A stretch of DNA of 64,000 bases, taken from NCBI GenBank assembly GCA_013334335.1, contig JAAXXR010000004.1, positions 1 to 64,000 on the forward strand. Reading direction: 5' to 3'. Below, in pieces: positions 9,294 through 18,073 of this stretch. The position numbers and the translations under genes were made by a program. This DNA comes from Chlorobiaceae bacterium. GTDB taxonomy: Bacteria; Bacteroidota; Chlorobiia; Chlorobiales; Chlorobiaceae. The notes beneath the pieces were generated by a model. The model saw only the letters and a program-made list of their open reading frames with translations, was not told the origin of the DNA and did no database searches. Within the stretch, counting starts at the first letter, position 1, and each line of letters starts with the position of its first letter.

Positions 9294-9413
9294 AATGATG
9301 AAGCTCGTTGCTGAATGATGGTTGTGAACACGACCTGCTTCCGCCACCTGACGGCGACGGATAAAGAGCTGTTAATTTAAACCGATATACGGGTTATATC
9401 AAGCGAACAGGAT

Positions 9414-9443
9414 AAAAAAAGAGGATCTCCCGGAAGGAAATCC
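9414..9443 (-). terminator. intrinsic terminator after phoU
   Basis: On the minus strand an 8-bp stem with one G-U pair (arms in 9423-9443, loop of five) is followed by a seven-T run (9420-9414). It lies about 110 bases beyond the phoU stop, so the PhoU-like gene after it is probably a separate or read-through transcript. Confidence 0.75.
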
Positions 9444-9553
9444 CCGGCGACCCCGTCCCTCGGGTGCGCATGGCCCATACCAATCCCCGGGGCAACTGGT
9501 GCAGCCGTGATTTTCCGGCCGGCATCAGGCTGACGGGGCGTCCGCTCGGCACT

Positions 9554-10240
9554 TCAGCTGCGCAGGGACTGGATCATCTTCTCGAACGAGTCCTCGCTGT
9601 GACGCACGATCTCCCCGGTCACCAGATAGATCACCTCAAGGGCGATACGCGTGGCATGGTCAGCCATGCGCTCGATGTAACGAGATACGCTCAGCACGGC
9701 AAGCAGTTGCTCCGTGCTTGATCCGTCCTTCTTCATCGCCTCGGCCACTTTCCTGAACACCAGGCGGTGCATCACATCGACCTGCTCGTCGGTCTTGCAT
9801 ACCTCGTCGGCAAGGTAACGGTCACGAGCGACAAACGCTTCGATCGACTTCCTGACCATAGTCCCGGCAAGTCGGCCCATGTTATCGAACTCGTATCTGT
9901 CCATGACTTCAGCCCCAAGATCGGCCATGCGTTCGATGAGATGGACGGCAAGATCCCCGATCCGTTCGAGATCGTCGTTGATCTTGACGATGGTCACGAT
10001 GCTCCTCAGGTCGCGGGCGACCGGCTGCTGCAGGGCCAGGAATGCGAGACACTGCTCTTCGAGTCGAACCTCGGCGGTGTTGATCTCGTCATCGAGCATC
10101 CTGACCTTTTTGGCAAGCTGGAGATCCTGATGCCTGACGGCCCTGAGAGCATCGTCAAAATTCAGCAGCACCTTCTCCGACAGCTTGACAAGAACCTCCG
10201 ACAACTCCCTGATATACTCGTGTACCGGTCTTTCGGACAT
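9554..10240 (-). CDS. phoU: phosphate-signalling protein PhoU
   Basis: A 228-residue cytoplasmic protein of two three-helix PhoU repeats. The paired metal-binding motifs are recognisable: ERIGDLAVHLIERM in the first repeat and ERMADHATRIALEVIY in the second, each with E-R-(I/M)-x-D-x-(A/T). PhoU couples PstSCAB transport to the PhoR/PhoB two-component system and restrains the Pho regulon when phosphate is plentiful. The gene follows pstB by 18 bases, as in most pst operons. No phoB/phoR gene is in this window. Confidence 0.93.
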   Translation of the reverse strand: MSERPVHEYIRELSEVLVKLSEKVLLNFDDALRAVRHQDLQLAKKVRMLDDEINTAEVRLEEQCLAFLALQQPVARDLRSIVTIVKINDDLERIGDLAVHLIERMADLGAEVMDRYEFDNMGRLAGTMVRKSIEAFVARDRYLADEVCKTDEQVDVMHRLVFRKVAEAMKKDGSSTEQLLAVLSVSRYIERMADHATRIALEVIYLVTGEIVRHSEDSFEKMIQSLRS

Positions 10241-10258
10241 GGCGATTACGTTGATTTG

Positions 10259-11143
10259 TTAGCTGAATCTTCCGGTAATATAATCTTCTGTCATCCGGTC
10301 TTTCGGCCGGGTAAAGAGCTGTGCCGTCGGGGCATGCTCGACCAGCACCCCCTCGTAGAAGAACATCGTGAAGTCAGAGACCCTTGATGCCTGCTGCATG
10401 TTGTGCGTCACGATCATGATCGTGTAACTGCCGCGGAGTTCCTGGATGAGATCCTCGATCTTGGCCGTAGCCTTCGGATCAAGCGCCGAGGTCGGCTCGT
10501 CAAGCAGCAGGATTTCGGGTTCGACCGCCAGTGTCCGCGCGACACAAAGACGCTGCTGCTGGCCGCCGGAAAGCCCCAGGGCGTTCTTGTCGAGGCGGTT
10601 GGAAACCTCGTCCCAGAGCGCGGCCTTGCGCAGGCTCTTCTCAACGATCTCATCAAGGGTTTTACGGTCTTTGACCCCGTGCAGGCGCGGTCCGTAGGCG
10701 ATATTGTCAAAAATCGATTTGGGGAACGGGTTCGGCTTCTGGAAAACCATGCCGATCTTTTTGCGAAGCAGCACTTCGTCGGTGAATTTACCATACACAT
10801 CCGCACCGTCAAACATCAGGGAGCCAGTCGTTGAACAATTGGGAATGAGGTCGTTCATCCGGTTGATAGAGCGCAGAAACGTGCTTTTGCCGCAGCCGCT
10901 CGGGCCGATGATGGCCGTCACGTACTTCGACAGGATGTCGGCGTTGACCTTCTTGACCGCTTCAAATTCCCCGTAATAGATGGAGAAATTCTTGGCCACC
11001 ACATGGGGTTTGCCACCGCTGGTTATTTTTTCGCGTTCAGGTGGCAGGAAAATATCGCGTACGGCCGTTTCCATGGTGTCAGCTCTCCTTACCGCTTCGG
11101 TTGCTTCAGGGTTCATTGGCATGATGGTGTTGGTTGGTCTCAC
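10259..11143 (-). CDS. pstB: phosphate ABC transporter ATPase PstB
   Basis: A 294-residue ABC ATPase that powers high-affinity phosphate import. It has Walker [11 protein letters not shown]-loop VFQKPNPFP, signature LSGGQQQR, Walker [13 protein letters not shown] and the switch histidine in [17 protein letters not shown] is diagnostic of PstB. The longest form starts at a GTG (11143) overlapping the pstA stop as GTGA; ATG codons at 11122 and 11116 are alternatives, and the first 40 or so residues lie outside the conserved domain. It is translationally coupled to pstA. Confidence 0.95.
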   Translation of the reverse strand: MRPTNTIMPMNPEATEAVRRADTMETAVRDIFLPPEREKITSGGKPHVVAKNFSIYYGEFEAVKKVNADILSKYVTAIIGPSGCGKSTFLRSINRMNDLIPNCSTTGSLMFDGADVYGKFTDEVLLRKKIGMVFQKPNPFPKSIFDNIAYGPRLHGVKDRKTLDEIVEKSLRKAALWDEVSNRLDKNALGLSGGQQQRLCVARTLAVEPEILLLDEPTSALDPKATAKIEDLIQELRGSYTIMIVTHNMQQASRVSDFTMFFYEGVLVEHAPTAQLFTRPKDRMTEDYITGRFS

Positions 11144-12486
11144 CCTTTAAGTTTTTGTGAAATTCTTGCCCTCAGGACAATCGCCGACAGATTGAGCAGC
11201 AGGACGATCGTCACGAGCGAGAGCACCATGCCATACTGCACATGGCGGATTTCACTGGCGGCTTCGTGCTCGCTCGCGAGATTGTAGATGTTCCAGGACA
11301 GCGCGGGGGTTGGCGATGAAAAGACGTCGGCGAGGCCGATTGCGGATCCAACGCTGACGGCCGCAGTGAAAATGATCGGAGCGGTCTCTCCGGCAGCCCG
11401 GCCGAGACTGATGACCCCACCGGTGATAATGCCCGGCAGGGCAGCGGGCAGAATTACCGTTACAATCGTGTTCCATTTCGTCGAACCGAGGCTCAACGAT
11501 GCCTCCTTGTATGTCTTGGGAACGGAGAGAATCGCCTCTTCCGCCGCACGGATGATCGTCGGCAGGATCATGATGGCGAGCGTCAGTGACCCGGCCAGAA
11601 CACTCTTCGACTCGGAGACCTTGAGCGTGTTGATGAAAAAGGCGAGGCCGAAAAGACCGAATACGATGCTCGGCACACCGGCGAGGGTGCTGTTGGCGCT
11701 CCTCAGTACGCTGGTGAAAAATCCTTCGCGTGCATACTCGGTAAAGTAGATGGCCGCCACCACGCCGAGCGGGAATGCGAAAAGCATGGCGCCGATTGCG
11801 AGAAACAAGGTCCCCTGAATCTCCGGCCAGATGCCGCCGAAAATGTGGGCATCGACTGAACTGTCGGTGATGAACCCCCAATACAAGGTCCACTCGGGCA
11901 TCAGCATCCTGTCGATGTTCTTTTCAACATAGGGAAACAATTTCACCAGTGAGGTGCCTTCGAATCCGGCCGCCCGACTGACCGAATACTCCTTTGCGGG
12001 GGCATCGGGATTTGAATAGTCCCACTTTTTCTCGTACAGCACCTCGTGCAGGCGTTCTTCGGCTTTCTCCCAGCGAGTCTGCCCGTACTGGGACCTGGTC
12101 AGCGCCGGAAGCGGATCACCGGGAATCGGACCGAGCAGCGTCTGGATGGCGCTCCTCACCTGGGCATATTGCTGCTGGTACTGCTGCCGCCGGGGTTCAT
12201 CCATCCCCGTAAGCTCCTGCTCGAAGGCGGCCATCATGGCATACACGGGTTTCCGGCTGGAATCGGCGAGCGCCGTCTGCCGCTCCAGCTCAGCCCGGTC
12301 GCCCCTGTTGAATTCGGCAGCAAGCATTTTCCGGTGTTCGATCGTCCCTTTGAACACCAGGGCACCAAGGCCATTGGTCACGATCGGCACCAGCACGATC
12401 AGCAACGTCATGGCCATGATGACGATCGAGCCGATACCAAGTGCCGTAAATGAACGGTCGAGCAGCTTTCGGGTTCCAAGATTCAT
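11140..12486 (-). CDS. pstA: phosphate ABC transporter permease PstA with a large insertion
   Basis: A 448-residue inner-membrane permease. The C-terminal 230 residues are the normal BPD_transp_1 domain with the EAA loop ([19 protein letters not shown]). Between the first helix (about 17-40) and the second (about 222-245) lies a hydrophilic stretch of some 175 residues with charged, Gln-rich, coiled-coil-like sequence ([13 protein letters not shown]). E. coli PstA is about 296 residues and lacks this, so the extra domain probably projects into the periplasm. The gene lies 26 bases after pstC. Confidence 0.93.
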   Translation of the reverse strand: MNLGTRKLLDRSFTALGIGSIVIMAMTLLIVLVPIVTNGLGALVFKGTIEHRKMLAAEFNRGDRAELERQTALADSSRKPVYAMMAAFEQELTGMDEPRRQQYQQQYAQVRSAIQTLLGPIPGDPLPALTRSQYGQTRWEKAEERLHEVLYEKKWDYSNPDAPAKEYSVSRAAGFEGTSLVKLFPYVEKNIDRMLMPEWTLYWGFITDSSVDAHIFGGIWPEIQGTLFLAIGAMLFAFPLGVVAAIYFTEYAREGFFTSVLRSANSTLAGVPSIVFGLFGLAFFINTLKVSESKSVLAGSLTLAIMILPTIIRAAEEAILSVPKTYKEASLSLGSTKWNTIVTVILPAALPGIITGGVISLGRAAGETAPIIFTAAVSVGSAIGLADVFSSPTPALSWNIYNLASEHEAASEIRHVQYGMVLSLVTIVLLLNLSAIVLRARISQKLKG

Positions 12487-12512
12487 GATGTCGTCAGTTT
12501 GTTTTACTTCCG

Positions 12513-13676
12513 TTACTGGCCTGAGAGTATCTTTCGCTGGCGAACAACAATCCGTTCACTGACCAGGTTGCTGATGAAGCTGATCACCAGCAGCAGTAAG
12601 CCCATGGCAAACAACACATGGAAACGGGCCGAACCGGTTACCTGGTCAGCCTCACCCATGTCGCCGGCGATGGTTGCGGTGAGCGTGCGCACCGACTCGA
12701 GGTAGTTGAACCATGGGTCGGGAATATGTGACGAGTTGCCAGAAGCCATCCAGACCACCATGGTCTCCCCAAGCGCCCGCATGATGCCAAGGATGACCGC
12801 CGCGAGGATACCGCTGGTCGCCGCCGGCAGGATCGTCTTGACGATGGTCTCCGCACGCGTCGCCCCCAGAGCGTAACTCCCTTCACGCAACTCACGCCCG
12901 ACCGCCTGCAGCGCGTCTTCGGAGACGCTCACGATCGTCGGGAGCGCCATGAAGCTCAGGATGATCGAAACGTTCAGCGCGTTGGTGCCGGTCAGTATCT
13001 GTATCGCCGACAAATGACGACCGACAAGAAACAGCAACACAAGAGCCAATATCCCGAGAAGTGAGGCGATCAGCATGTTGGCGAGCTTCCGCTTCCCTGG
13101 ATCGGCGATGGAGGTCGTCAGGAGATCGGCGGTGATGATGACTGCGAGCAGGAGGAATGGCGCAGCGAGTATCCACCAGGCCCACATCAATATGGGACCG
13201 CCGAAGTTCTGGAGGAGCGGGGCGAAGATGACCAGCGCAAAAAAACCGAATGCCACCGACGGGATCGCGGCCAGCATTTCGATGACCGGTTTTGCATACT
13301 GCCGGACCGAAAACGGGAGGACATCGGACAGGCAGATGGCTGCGGTAATCCCCATGGGAATTGCTATCAGGGCGGAGCCGAGGGTAACCATCGCACTGCC
13401 GTAGATGATCGCCAGCGCTCCGAACTGGGCAGGTTCGTCAGCAGGGTACCACTCGCTGCTGGTGAAGAACTCGCTGAAACCCCTGATCTGGAAATAGGGG
13501 ACGGCATCACGTGCCACGAAGAAAAAAATGAAGAATACGACGATAGCGACGAATGATGCGAACAGCAGGAGCGTCGATTCACCGGCAACCTTCGCGATCT
13601 TCTGCACTCTTCGTTTCCTGGCGCTGACGACGAACATTCCCGAGTTCCCCTGCGTCACTGTACCTTCACCTTGCAT
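12513..13676 (-). CDS. pstC: phosphate ABC transporter permease PstC
   Basis: A 387-residue permease, somewhat longer than the usual 310-320 because of an extended N-terminus and extra loop residues. It has six or more helices and an EAA-type loop (SEDALQAVGRELREGSYALGA, in two pieces), followed by the RALGETMVVWMASG stretch typical of PstC. It pairs with PstA to form the phosphate channel. The start is uncertain: ATG 13676, or the internal ATG at about 13637 (MFVVSARKRR); neither has a strong ribosome site. A 353-base gap with stem-loops separates it from pstS, which may reduce its expression relative to pstS. Confidence 0.94.
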   Translation of the reverse strand: MQGEGTVTQGNSGMFVVSARKRRVQKIAKVAGESTLLLFASFVAIVVFFIFFFVARDAVPYFQIRGFSEFFTSSEWYPADEPAQFGALAIIYGSAMVTLGSALIAIPMGITAAICLSDVLPFSVRQYAKPVIEMLAAIPSVAFGFFALVIFAPLLQNFGGPILMWAWWILAAPFLLLAVIITADLLTTSIADPGKRKLANMLIASLLGILALVLLFLVGRHLSAIQILTGTNALNVSIILSFMALPTIVSVSEDALQAVGRELREGSYALGATRAETIVKTILPAATSGILAAVILGIMRALGETMVVWMASGNSSHIPDPWFNYLESVRTLTATIAGDMGEADQVTGSARFHVLFAMGLLLLVISFISNLVSERIVVRQRKILSGQ

Positions 13677-13803
13677 ACGATTGGGTTTTGCGGAGCATTG
13701 GGCCCCTCATGTAATGGGATATCTTTCAGGACGCCGAAAATTTATGCTCTTTTTCGCTCTCAACCAATGCCACGAGTGTTACGATTGTGGAACATGTCCA
13801 CCC

Positions 13804-13855
13804 CTCGTCAACTCAAGAGCCGGGTGCAAGTTACAGAAAGAAAGGAGTTGACGAG
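13804..13855. repeat. 11-bp perfect inverted repeat upstream of pstC
   Basis: Arms CTCGTCAACTC (13804-13814) and GAGTTGACGAG (13845-13855) are perfect complements 30 bases apart. They could form an RNA hairpin in the pst transcript or be half-sites of a DNA-binding protein. Confidence 0.55.
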
Positions 13856-13985
13856 TTCACGACGCATAAGCCGGAAGGCCATCATAATCGACAGTGCCGG
13901 CACCACAATCCCGGAGTCGCCGAACCGCGAAGCTGCTTTCCGGGACAGGTCACCTGAACACCGTCAGCATGCAAGTTCGAGGCAG

Positions 13986-14014
13986 GCGAAGCCGTGAAAA
14001 CACAACGGCTTCGC
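13986..14014 (-). terminator. strong stem-loop after pstS, without T-run
   Basis: Arms GCGAAGCCGT and ACGGCTTCGC form a perfect 10-bp stem with a nine-base loop, starting 15 bases past the pstS stop. No T-run follows on the minus strand, so it is more likely a 3'-end stabiliser or partial terminator than a full intrinsic terminator. Confidence 0.5.
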
Positions 14015-14029
14015 ACGGTACGGAAGCAA

Positions 14030-14851
14030 TCAGTATTTGTTGATAAACCCCAGTTCGCTGATCATCCGCTTGCCCTCCTCTGTTTTTGGCAGCTCGATGA
14101 ACTTTTTGACATCGCCTTCAGGCTCGCCGTCGGTGACCAGATACAGTGGCCTGGAAAGCGGATAGCGATTGCTTGACACCGTTTCAGCACTGGGTTCGAC
14201 ACCGTCAACAGCCACCTTTTTGACCGAAGCGTCGACAAAGCCCAATCCAAGAAAACCGATAGCGCCCGGCGTCAGCGAAACACGGCTCTTCACCGAGCCA
14301 TTGCTCGCCTGGGTCTCGGCGCCCTTGATGATTCTTGCATCTTTTCCGAGCACCAGCTCCTTGAAGGTCTCCTGTGTCCCGCTGTTCGATTCTCGCTGAA
14401 TCACCACAATCGGAGCATCAGGCCCACCGACCTGGTTCCATCTGGTAACCTTGCCAGTGTAGATATCGGCAATTTGCGACTTGGTGAGATTCTGCACCGG
14501 ATTCGAGGGATGCACCACCATGGCAAGGCCGTCCAGCGCCACGATGCTGGCAACCGGATTGATCCCTTTCGCCTTGGCAGCCTCGAGCTCCTGTGGCTTC
14601 ATCGATCTGGACATGCTCGCGATATCGCACGACTTGTTGATCAGGCTCTTCGCTCCATTGCCACTGCCGGACTCGCTGACGGTGACCTCGATGCCATACG
14701 ATTTGCGGAAATGGGCTGCAAACGACTTGGCCAGCGGGCCGACAGTCGTCGAACCGTCGATCTCGATGCTGTTGTTCGCCTTCTGCTGACACGCGGCCGC
14801 AAAGAGCGCCAAAAAGCCTACCAGCAATATCCTGCCCCAATGCTTCATCAT
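14030..14851 (-). CDS. pstS: phosphate-binding protein PstS, lipoprotein
   Basis: A 273-residue periplasmic phosphate-binding protein. The N-terminus ends in a lipobox (FAAAC, Cys21), so it should be lipid-anchored. Phosphate-site motifs are present: IDGSTTVGPL, ESGSGNGAKSL, CDIASMSRSMK and RESNSGTQETF. A good ribosome site (AAAGGAG) precedes the start. It is the second of two tandem pstS genes, and about 60% or more of positions look identical between them by eye. The upstream copy ends in its own terminator, so this copy may have its own promoter in the 14852-15001 gap. Confidence 0.93.
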   Translation of the reverse strand: MMKHWGRILLVGFLALFAAACQQKANNSIEIDGSTTVGPLAKSFAAHFRKSYGIEVTVSESGSGNGAKSLINKSCDIASMSRSMKPQELEAAKAKGINPVASIVALDGLAMVVHPSNPVQNLTKSQIADIYTGKVTRWNQVGGPDAPIVVIQRESNSGTQETFKELVLGKDARIIKGAETQASNGSVKSRVSLTPGAIGFLGLGFVDASVKKVAVDGVEPSAETVSSNRYPLSRPLYLVTDGEPEGDVKKFIELPKTEEGKRMISELGFINKY

Positions 14852-15001
14852 CAGCTCCTTTTGTTAAATGTATTGAACACTGAAATTTTCAACGAAACGA
14901 TACAACATCCCCATGCATTTAGAAAATACAAAAATTCACCTCCATCGAAGAGCATGATCCGGAAGCCTTGAGCCAGCTGCGGTCTCAGTCCGGAATCGCT
15001 C

Positions 15002-15038
15002 AAAAAAAAACCTGCCGATGTCACCGGCAGGTTTTTTT
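15002..15038 (-). terminator. intrinsic terminator after the first pstS
   Basis: A stem CCTGCCG/CGGCAGG (15011-15031, loop of seven) is flanked by A and T runs that extend the pairing. On the minus strand it is followed by nine T residues. It lies about 20 bases past the stop of the upstream pstS. Confidence 0.88.
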
Positions 15039-15059
15039 CGAGCTGTACAGAACAACCGG

Positions 15060-15881
15060 TCAGTAGTAGTTAACGAAACCGATCTCGCTGATGATCTGCT
15101 TGCCTTCAGCTGTTTTCGGCATATCGATGAACTGCTTGACGACACCCGACGGCTGACCGTTGGTATACATGAAGAGCGCCCGGTGAATCGGATACGTGCC
15201 GTTCTTGACCGTGCGGGCGTCGGGCTCGACGCCATCGACCAGCAAGGCTTTGACCGAATTGTCGGCGAATCCGAGTCCGACAAAACCGATCGCGTTCGGA
15301 GTCGATGCGACGCGGCTCTTGATGGCGCCATTGCTGGCCTGGGTCTCGGCGCGCTTCGAAATCGGGTTCTCCTTGCCCATGACGAGCTCCTTGAAGGAGT
15401 CCTGGGTACCGCTGTTCGATTCGCGCTGGATCATGACGATGGGGGCATTCGGTCCGCCGACCTGGCTCCAGTTGGTGTAGCGACCCATGTAGATGCCACG
15501 GATCTGCGCTTTCGAAAGCGCATTGACGCGGTTGGACGGGTGGACGATCATGGCCAGGCCATCGAGTGCGACGACGTGCTCGACCGGATTGACACCCTTG
15601 CCCCTTGCGGCGGCGAGTTCATTGTCCTTCATCGAACGGGACATGTTGGCGATATCGCAGGTCTTGTTGATCAGGCTCTTGGCGCCGTTGCCCGAACCCG
15701 ACTCGCTGACCGTGACCTGGACGCCAGTGCTCTTGGTGAAGCTGCTGGCGAAAGCCTTGGCGATCGGGCCGACCGTCGTCGAACCGTCCATGACGATCTT
15801 GTTGCCGGCTGCGAATGCGTCGGTTGAGGCCACCAGGCCGAAAACCGCCGCGCCCAGAAAAATTTTCTTGAACAGTTTCAT
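15060..15881 (-). CDS. pstS: phosphate-binding protein PstS, soluble paralogue
   Basis: A 273-residue PstS-family protein with a cleavable signal peptide (AXA site at STDAFA/A, about residue 25) and no lipobox, so it should be free in the periplasm, unlike its lipoprotein neighbour. It carries MDGSTTVGPI, ESGSGNGAKSL, CDIANMSRSMK and RESNSGTQDSF. It lies between the porin and the second pstS on the same strand, with a terminator after it. This layout allows a large excess of soluble binding protein over the membrane complex. Confidence 0.93.
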   Translation of the reverse strand: MKLFKKIFLGAAVFGLVASTDAFAAGNKIVMDGSTTVGPIAKAFASSFTKSTGVQVTVSESGSGNGAKSLINKTCDIANMSRSMKDNELAAARGKGVNPVEHVVALDGLAMIVHPSNRVNALSKAQIRGIYMGRYTNWSQVGGPNAPIVMIQRESNSGTQDSFKELVMGKENPISKRAETQASNGAIKSRVASTPNAIGFVGLGFADNSVKALLVDGVEPDARTVKNGTYPIHRALFMYTNGQPSGVVKQFIDMPKTAEGKQIISEIGFVNYY

Positions 15882-16051
15882 GTTGTTTGGTCAATAGTTG
15901 ATGGATAAAAACAAATCAGCCTGCGGTGTCTGCCGCTCCCGAAATACGGGCCTCCCGGCAATTCCCGGGCGACCCGGCAGCAACACGGATGAGCACCACA
16001 CCCACCCGACGGAGAAAGAACACCACACCACACGCACGAGAAAAAACGGAA

Positions 16052-17203
16052 TCAGAACTTCACGACCACGTCTGCCTGGATGAGATGCTGGCGATCGTCA
16101 CGATCGGCAACCGTCGTGATGATATCCTTGTTCTTCCAGTCGAAATTGAAGTAGGAAGCACCAATGGTCATGTTCTGAACGATATGGTAGGCCGCAGAGA
16201 CCTTGAAGCCTTCGAGGTTCGTGAAGCTTGCTCCATTGCGATCGGAGTCGGTGATCGGGGCAACCGAGTCACGCTCGATGCTCACATATTCACCGCTGAG
16301 CGACCACTGGCCCGGGCTCTTGGCGTTACCGACCTGGAGTCCGACGAGATAGGCATCCCTTTCGGAGTTCATGATATTGACCTTCTCATCGGTATCATGA
16401 TTTGCCGTGTTGAACGCGTACTGGCCATAGACTTTCCAGGGAAGGGTCTCGGTGATGTTGCCACCGACGTTGCCAAAGAACTCAACCACATCGAAGTCCT
16501 TGCCTGTGGCCATCTGGGCGAGCGTCGGCTTGGTTGAAGTTGTTTGCGAATCCATGTTTTCAAGATGCACGAAGTTGTAATAACCGGTACCGACAGCATA
16601 GCTGTAATCGCTCACCTCTCCTTTGTAGGAAGCAACAGCCGCAATCAGGTAAGGATCCTGTTCCTTCACGATTGCGTTCCGTTCGTCGACGGCATAGTAA
16701 CCTACGGCAGCGCTCAGTCCGTCCTTCTCTTTTCCATCGCCATCCTTACCATACTGCAGTGTGGCGCCTTCAAAGGTCAGGTCGCTGTCCCAGACAAGAT
16801 CCTTCTGGACAATGAGGGTCTTCGCAACATCCCGCTTACCGAGGAGGATGTTGACATTACCGCAGAGAAACGTCGGGTGGTAGTCGATGAATGCTTCGTT
16901 GAAATACACCGTATCGGCAAGGAACAGATCGTCATAGGTCTCGTTCCTTGACGTCGTTTCATCACCGGCTGTCGAGATCTGCACACCACCGGAGAGCTCT
17001 TCGTTGATCCAGGGGTAAACGCCGAGGCGGACGCGCATGCGATGGCGGTCGCGGCTGTGGTCCTCGGTCGTATCGACGTTATCATCTTTGGTCCCTGATT
17101 CGTAGCGATAACGGATATCGCCTTTCCAGTTCAACTCCACAGCTTCCGCCGCGCTGAACCCGAGGGCTGAAGCAAGAGCGACGAAAAACATTGCTTTTTT
17201 CAT
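16052..17203 (-). CDS. outer-membrane porin, probably phosphate-regulated
   Basis: A 383-residue outer-membrane beta-barrel. It has a signal peptide (residues 1-21, ending AAEA), alternating amphipathic strands throughout, and a C-terminal strand ending in V-V-V-K-F, the terminal aromatic expected of barrel proteins. The sequence resembles the putative porin family of Bacteroidetes/Chlorobi. It is first in the phosphate cluster and has a Pho-box-like array 98-136 bases upstream, so I infer that it admits phosphate or phosphate esters, like OprP/PhoE. Selectivity cannot be read from the sequence. Confidence 0.78.
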   Translation of the reverse strand: MKKAMFFVALASALGFSAAEAVELNWKGDIRYRYESGTKDDNVDTTEDHSRDRHRMRVRLGVYPWINEELSGGVQISTAGDETTSRNETYDDLFLADTVYFNEAFIDYHPTFLCGNVNILLGKRDVAKTLIVQKDLVWDSDLTFEGATLQYGKDGDGKEKDGLSAAVGYYAVDERNAIVKEQDPYLIAAVASYKGEVSDYSYAVGTGYYNFVHLENMDSQTTSTKPTLAQMATGKDFDVVEFFGNVGGNITETLPWKVYGQYAFNTANHDTDEKVNIMNSERDAYLVGLQVGNAKSPGQWSLSGEYVSIERDSVAPITDSDRNGASFTNLEGFKVSAAYHIVQNMTIGASYFNFDWKNKDIITTVADRDDRQHLIQADVVVKF

Positions 17204-17300
17204 GATGAGTGTTTTTTGTTATGTGTAATGCTGACGGTCAGTTTTTGAACATTGCGACGTCGGGATGTCCTCTTTCCGAAAGCAAATCTATGGCACAAAG

Positions 17301-17339
17301 TGTTAAGCAATCATGAAGAACCGGTGAACAGGTTGTAAA
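17301..17339 (-). promoter_or_regulatory. Pho-box-like array of four hexamers, 11-bp period
   Basis: Read on the minus strand, the hexamers TTTACA, TTCACC, TTCATG and TTAACA begin exactly 11 bases apart (plus-strand blocks at 17334, 17323, 17312 and 17301). The 11-bp period and the TTNACA-like core match PhoB/PhoP-type boxes (CTGTCAT repeats in E. coli, TT(A/T/C)ACA in Bacillus). The array points toward the porin start about 100 bases downstream, so it probably controls the porin-pst cluster. Confidence 0.6.
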
Positions 17340-17413
17340 CAAATCGGGAGTGACGGAACCGGGCGGGCTTTCGTCAGCCAACGGGTGATGATGCTTCCGG
17401 TACATGCCGCACC

Positions 17414-18073
17414 TTAATCAGGGCTGCCGGTGAGGCTCATCCGTTTCTGGAGGCTCAACCGCATCCCCTCGCTCAACTCCTGATAGATCCTGCTCCGGCT
17501 GTCCTTGATCCTGTTGTACAACTTCAGGATGTCCAGGGTCAGGATGATCCGGGTCGAACTGCAGTTGAGCTCGCCCAGGAGGTGCCGACCGATCACTTCG
17601 AAGCCAAGCACCCGGGTATGAAAATTCAGTGGTGAATGGACCTCCCCTTCGAACACGTCGGTAACGAAATGGGTATACCCGCGTTCGACGACCTCGGCCG
17701 TCGCCGCACGCATGAGGCGGAGCGCAACAAGGTACTGGCGACGGAACTGGGGCATGATCATGAATCTTCCGATCTCGACGAAGCTGCCCAGCGCTTTCAC
17801 CTGTTGGAGATCGACACCCGGTTCGAGGCTGACCTGGAAGGAGTCGGGAAGGTCGAACGAGGGGTCGTAACAGAGACGCATCACGCCAGCCGGGCTCTGC
17901 CCTACCCTGGCCAGGAACCACGAACACCGGTCATTCGACGCATAATCTTCGGGAATCTGCTCGTGCGTCCCGTCGATCCATCGCTTCTCCCTGACGAACA
18001 CCGCATCGATCACCGTCCGGGCCGCTTGCCTCTCTTCCGGAGAGACGATCTTCGTAACGTTTATGCTGGACAT
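17414..18073 (-). CDS. GNAT N-acyltransferase (FeeM / N-acyl amino acid synthase-like)
   Basis: A 219-residue protein of the GNAT group related to N-acyl amino acid synthases and LuxI-type autoinducer synthases. Visible signatures are an N-terminal VFVREKRWI stretch, an acidic IPEDYASND, the beta-strand SPAGVMRLCYD, and EIGRFMIMPQFRRQ, where the acyl-donor loop should lie. Members move a fatty acyl group from acyl-ACP or acyl-CoA to an amino group. A strong ribosome site (GGAGGAG) precedes the start, which lies inside the end of the PlsC-like gene (13-base overlap). The pairing resembles OlsB/OlsA of ornithine-lipid synthesis, but the substrate is unproven. Confidence 0.7.
   Translation of the reverse strand: MSSINVTKIVSPEERQAARTVIDAVFVREKRWIDGTHEQIPEDYASNDRCSWFLARVGQSPAGVMRLCYDPSFDLPDSFQVSLEPGVDLQQVKALGSFVEIGRFMIMPQFRRQYLVALRLMRAATAEVVERGYTHFVTDVFEGEVHSPLNFHTRVLGFEVIGRHLLGELNCSSTRIILTLDILKLYNRIKDSRSRIYQELSEGMRLSLQKRMSLTGSPD

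Larger units (their letters stand above)
13677..14029 (-). other. pstS-pstC intergenic region with secondary structure
   Basis: This 353-base gap holds no gene I can support. It has a 10-bp stem-loop just past the pstS stop and an 11-bp inverted repeat further on, both listed separately. A long leader of this kind between the binding-protein gene and the permease genes is a usual place for mRNA processing or partial termination. Confidence 0.6.
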
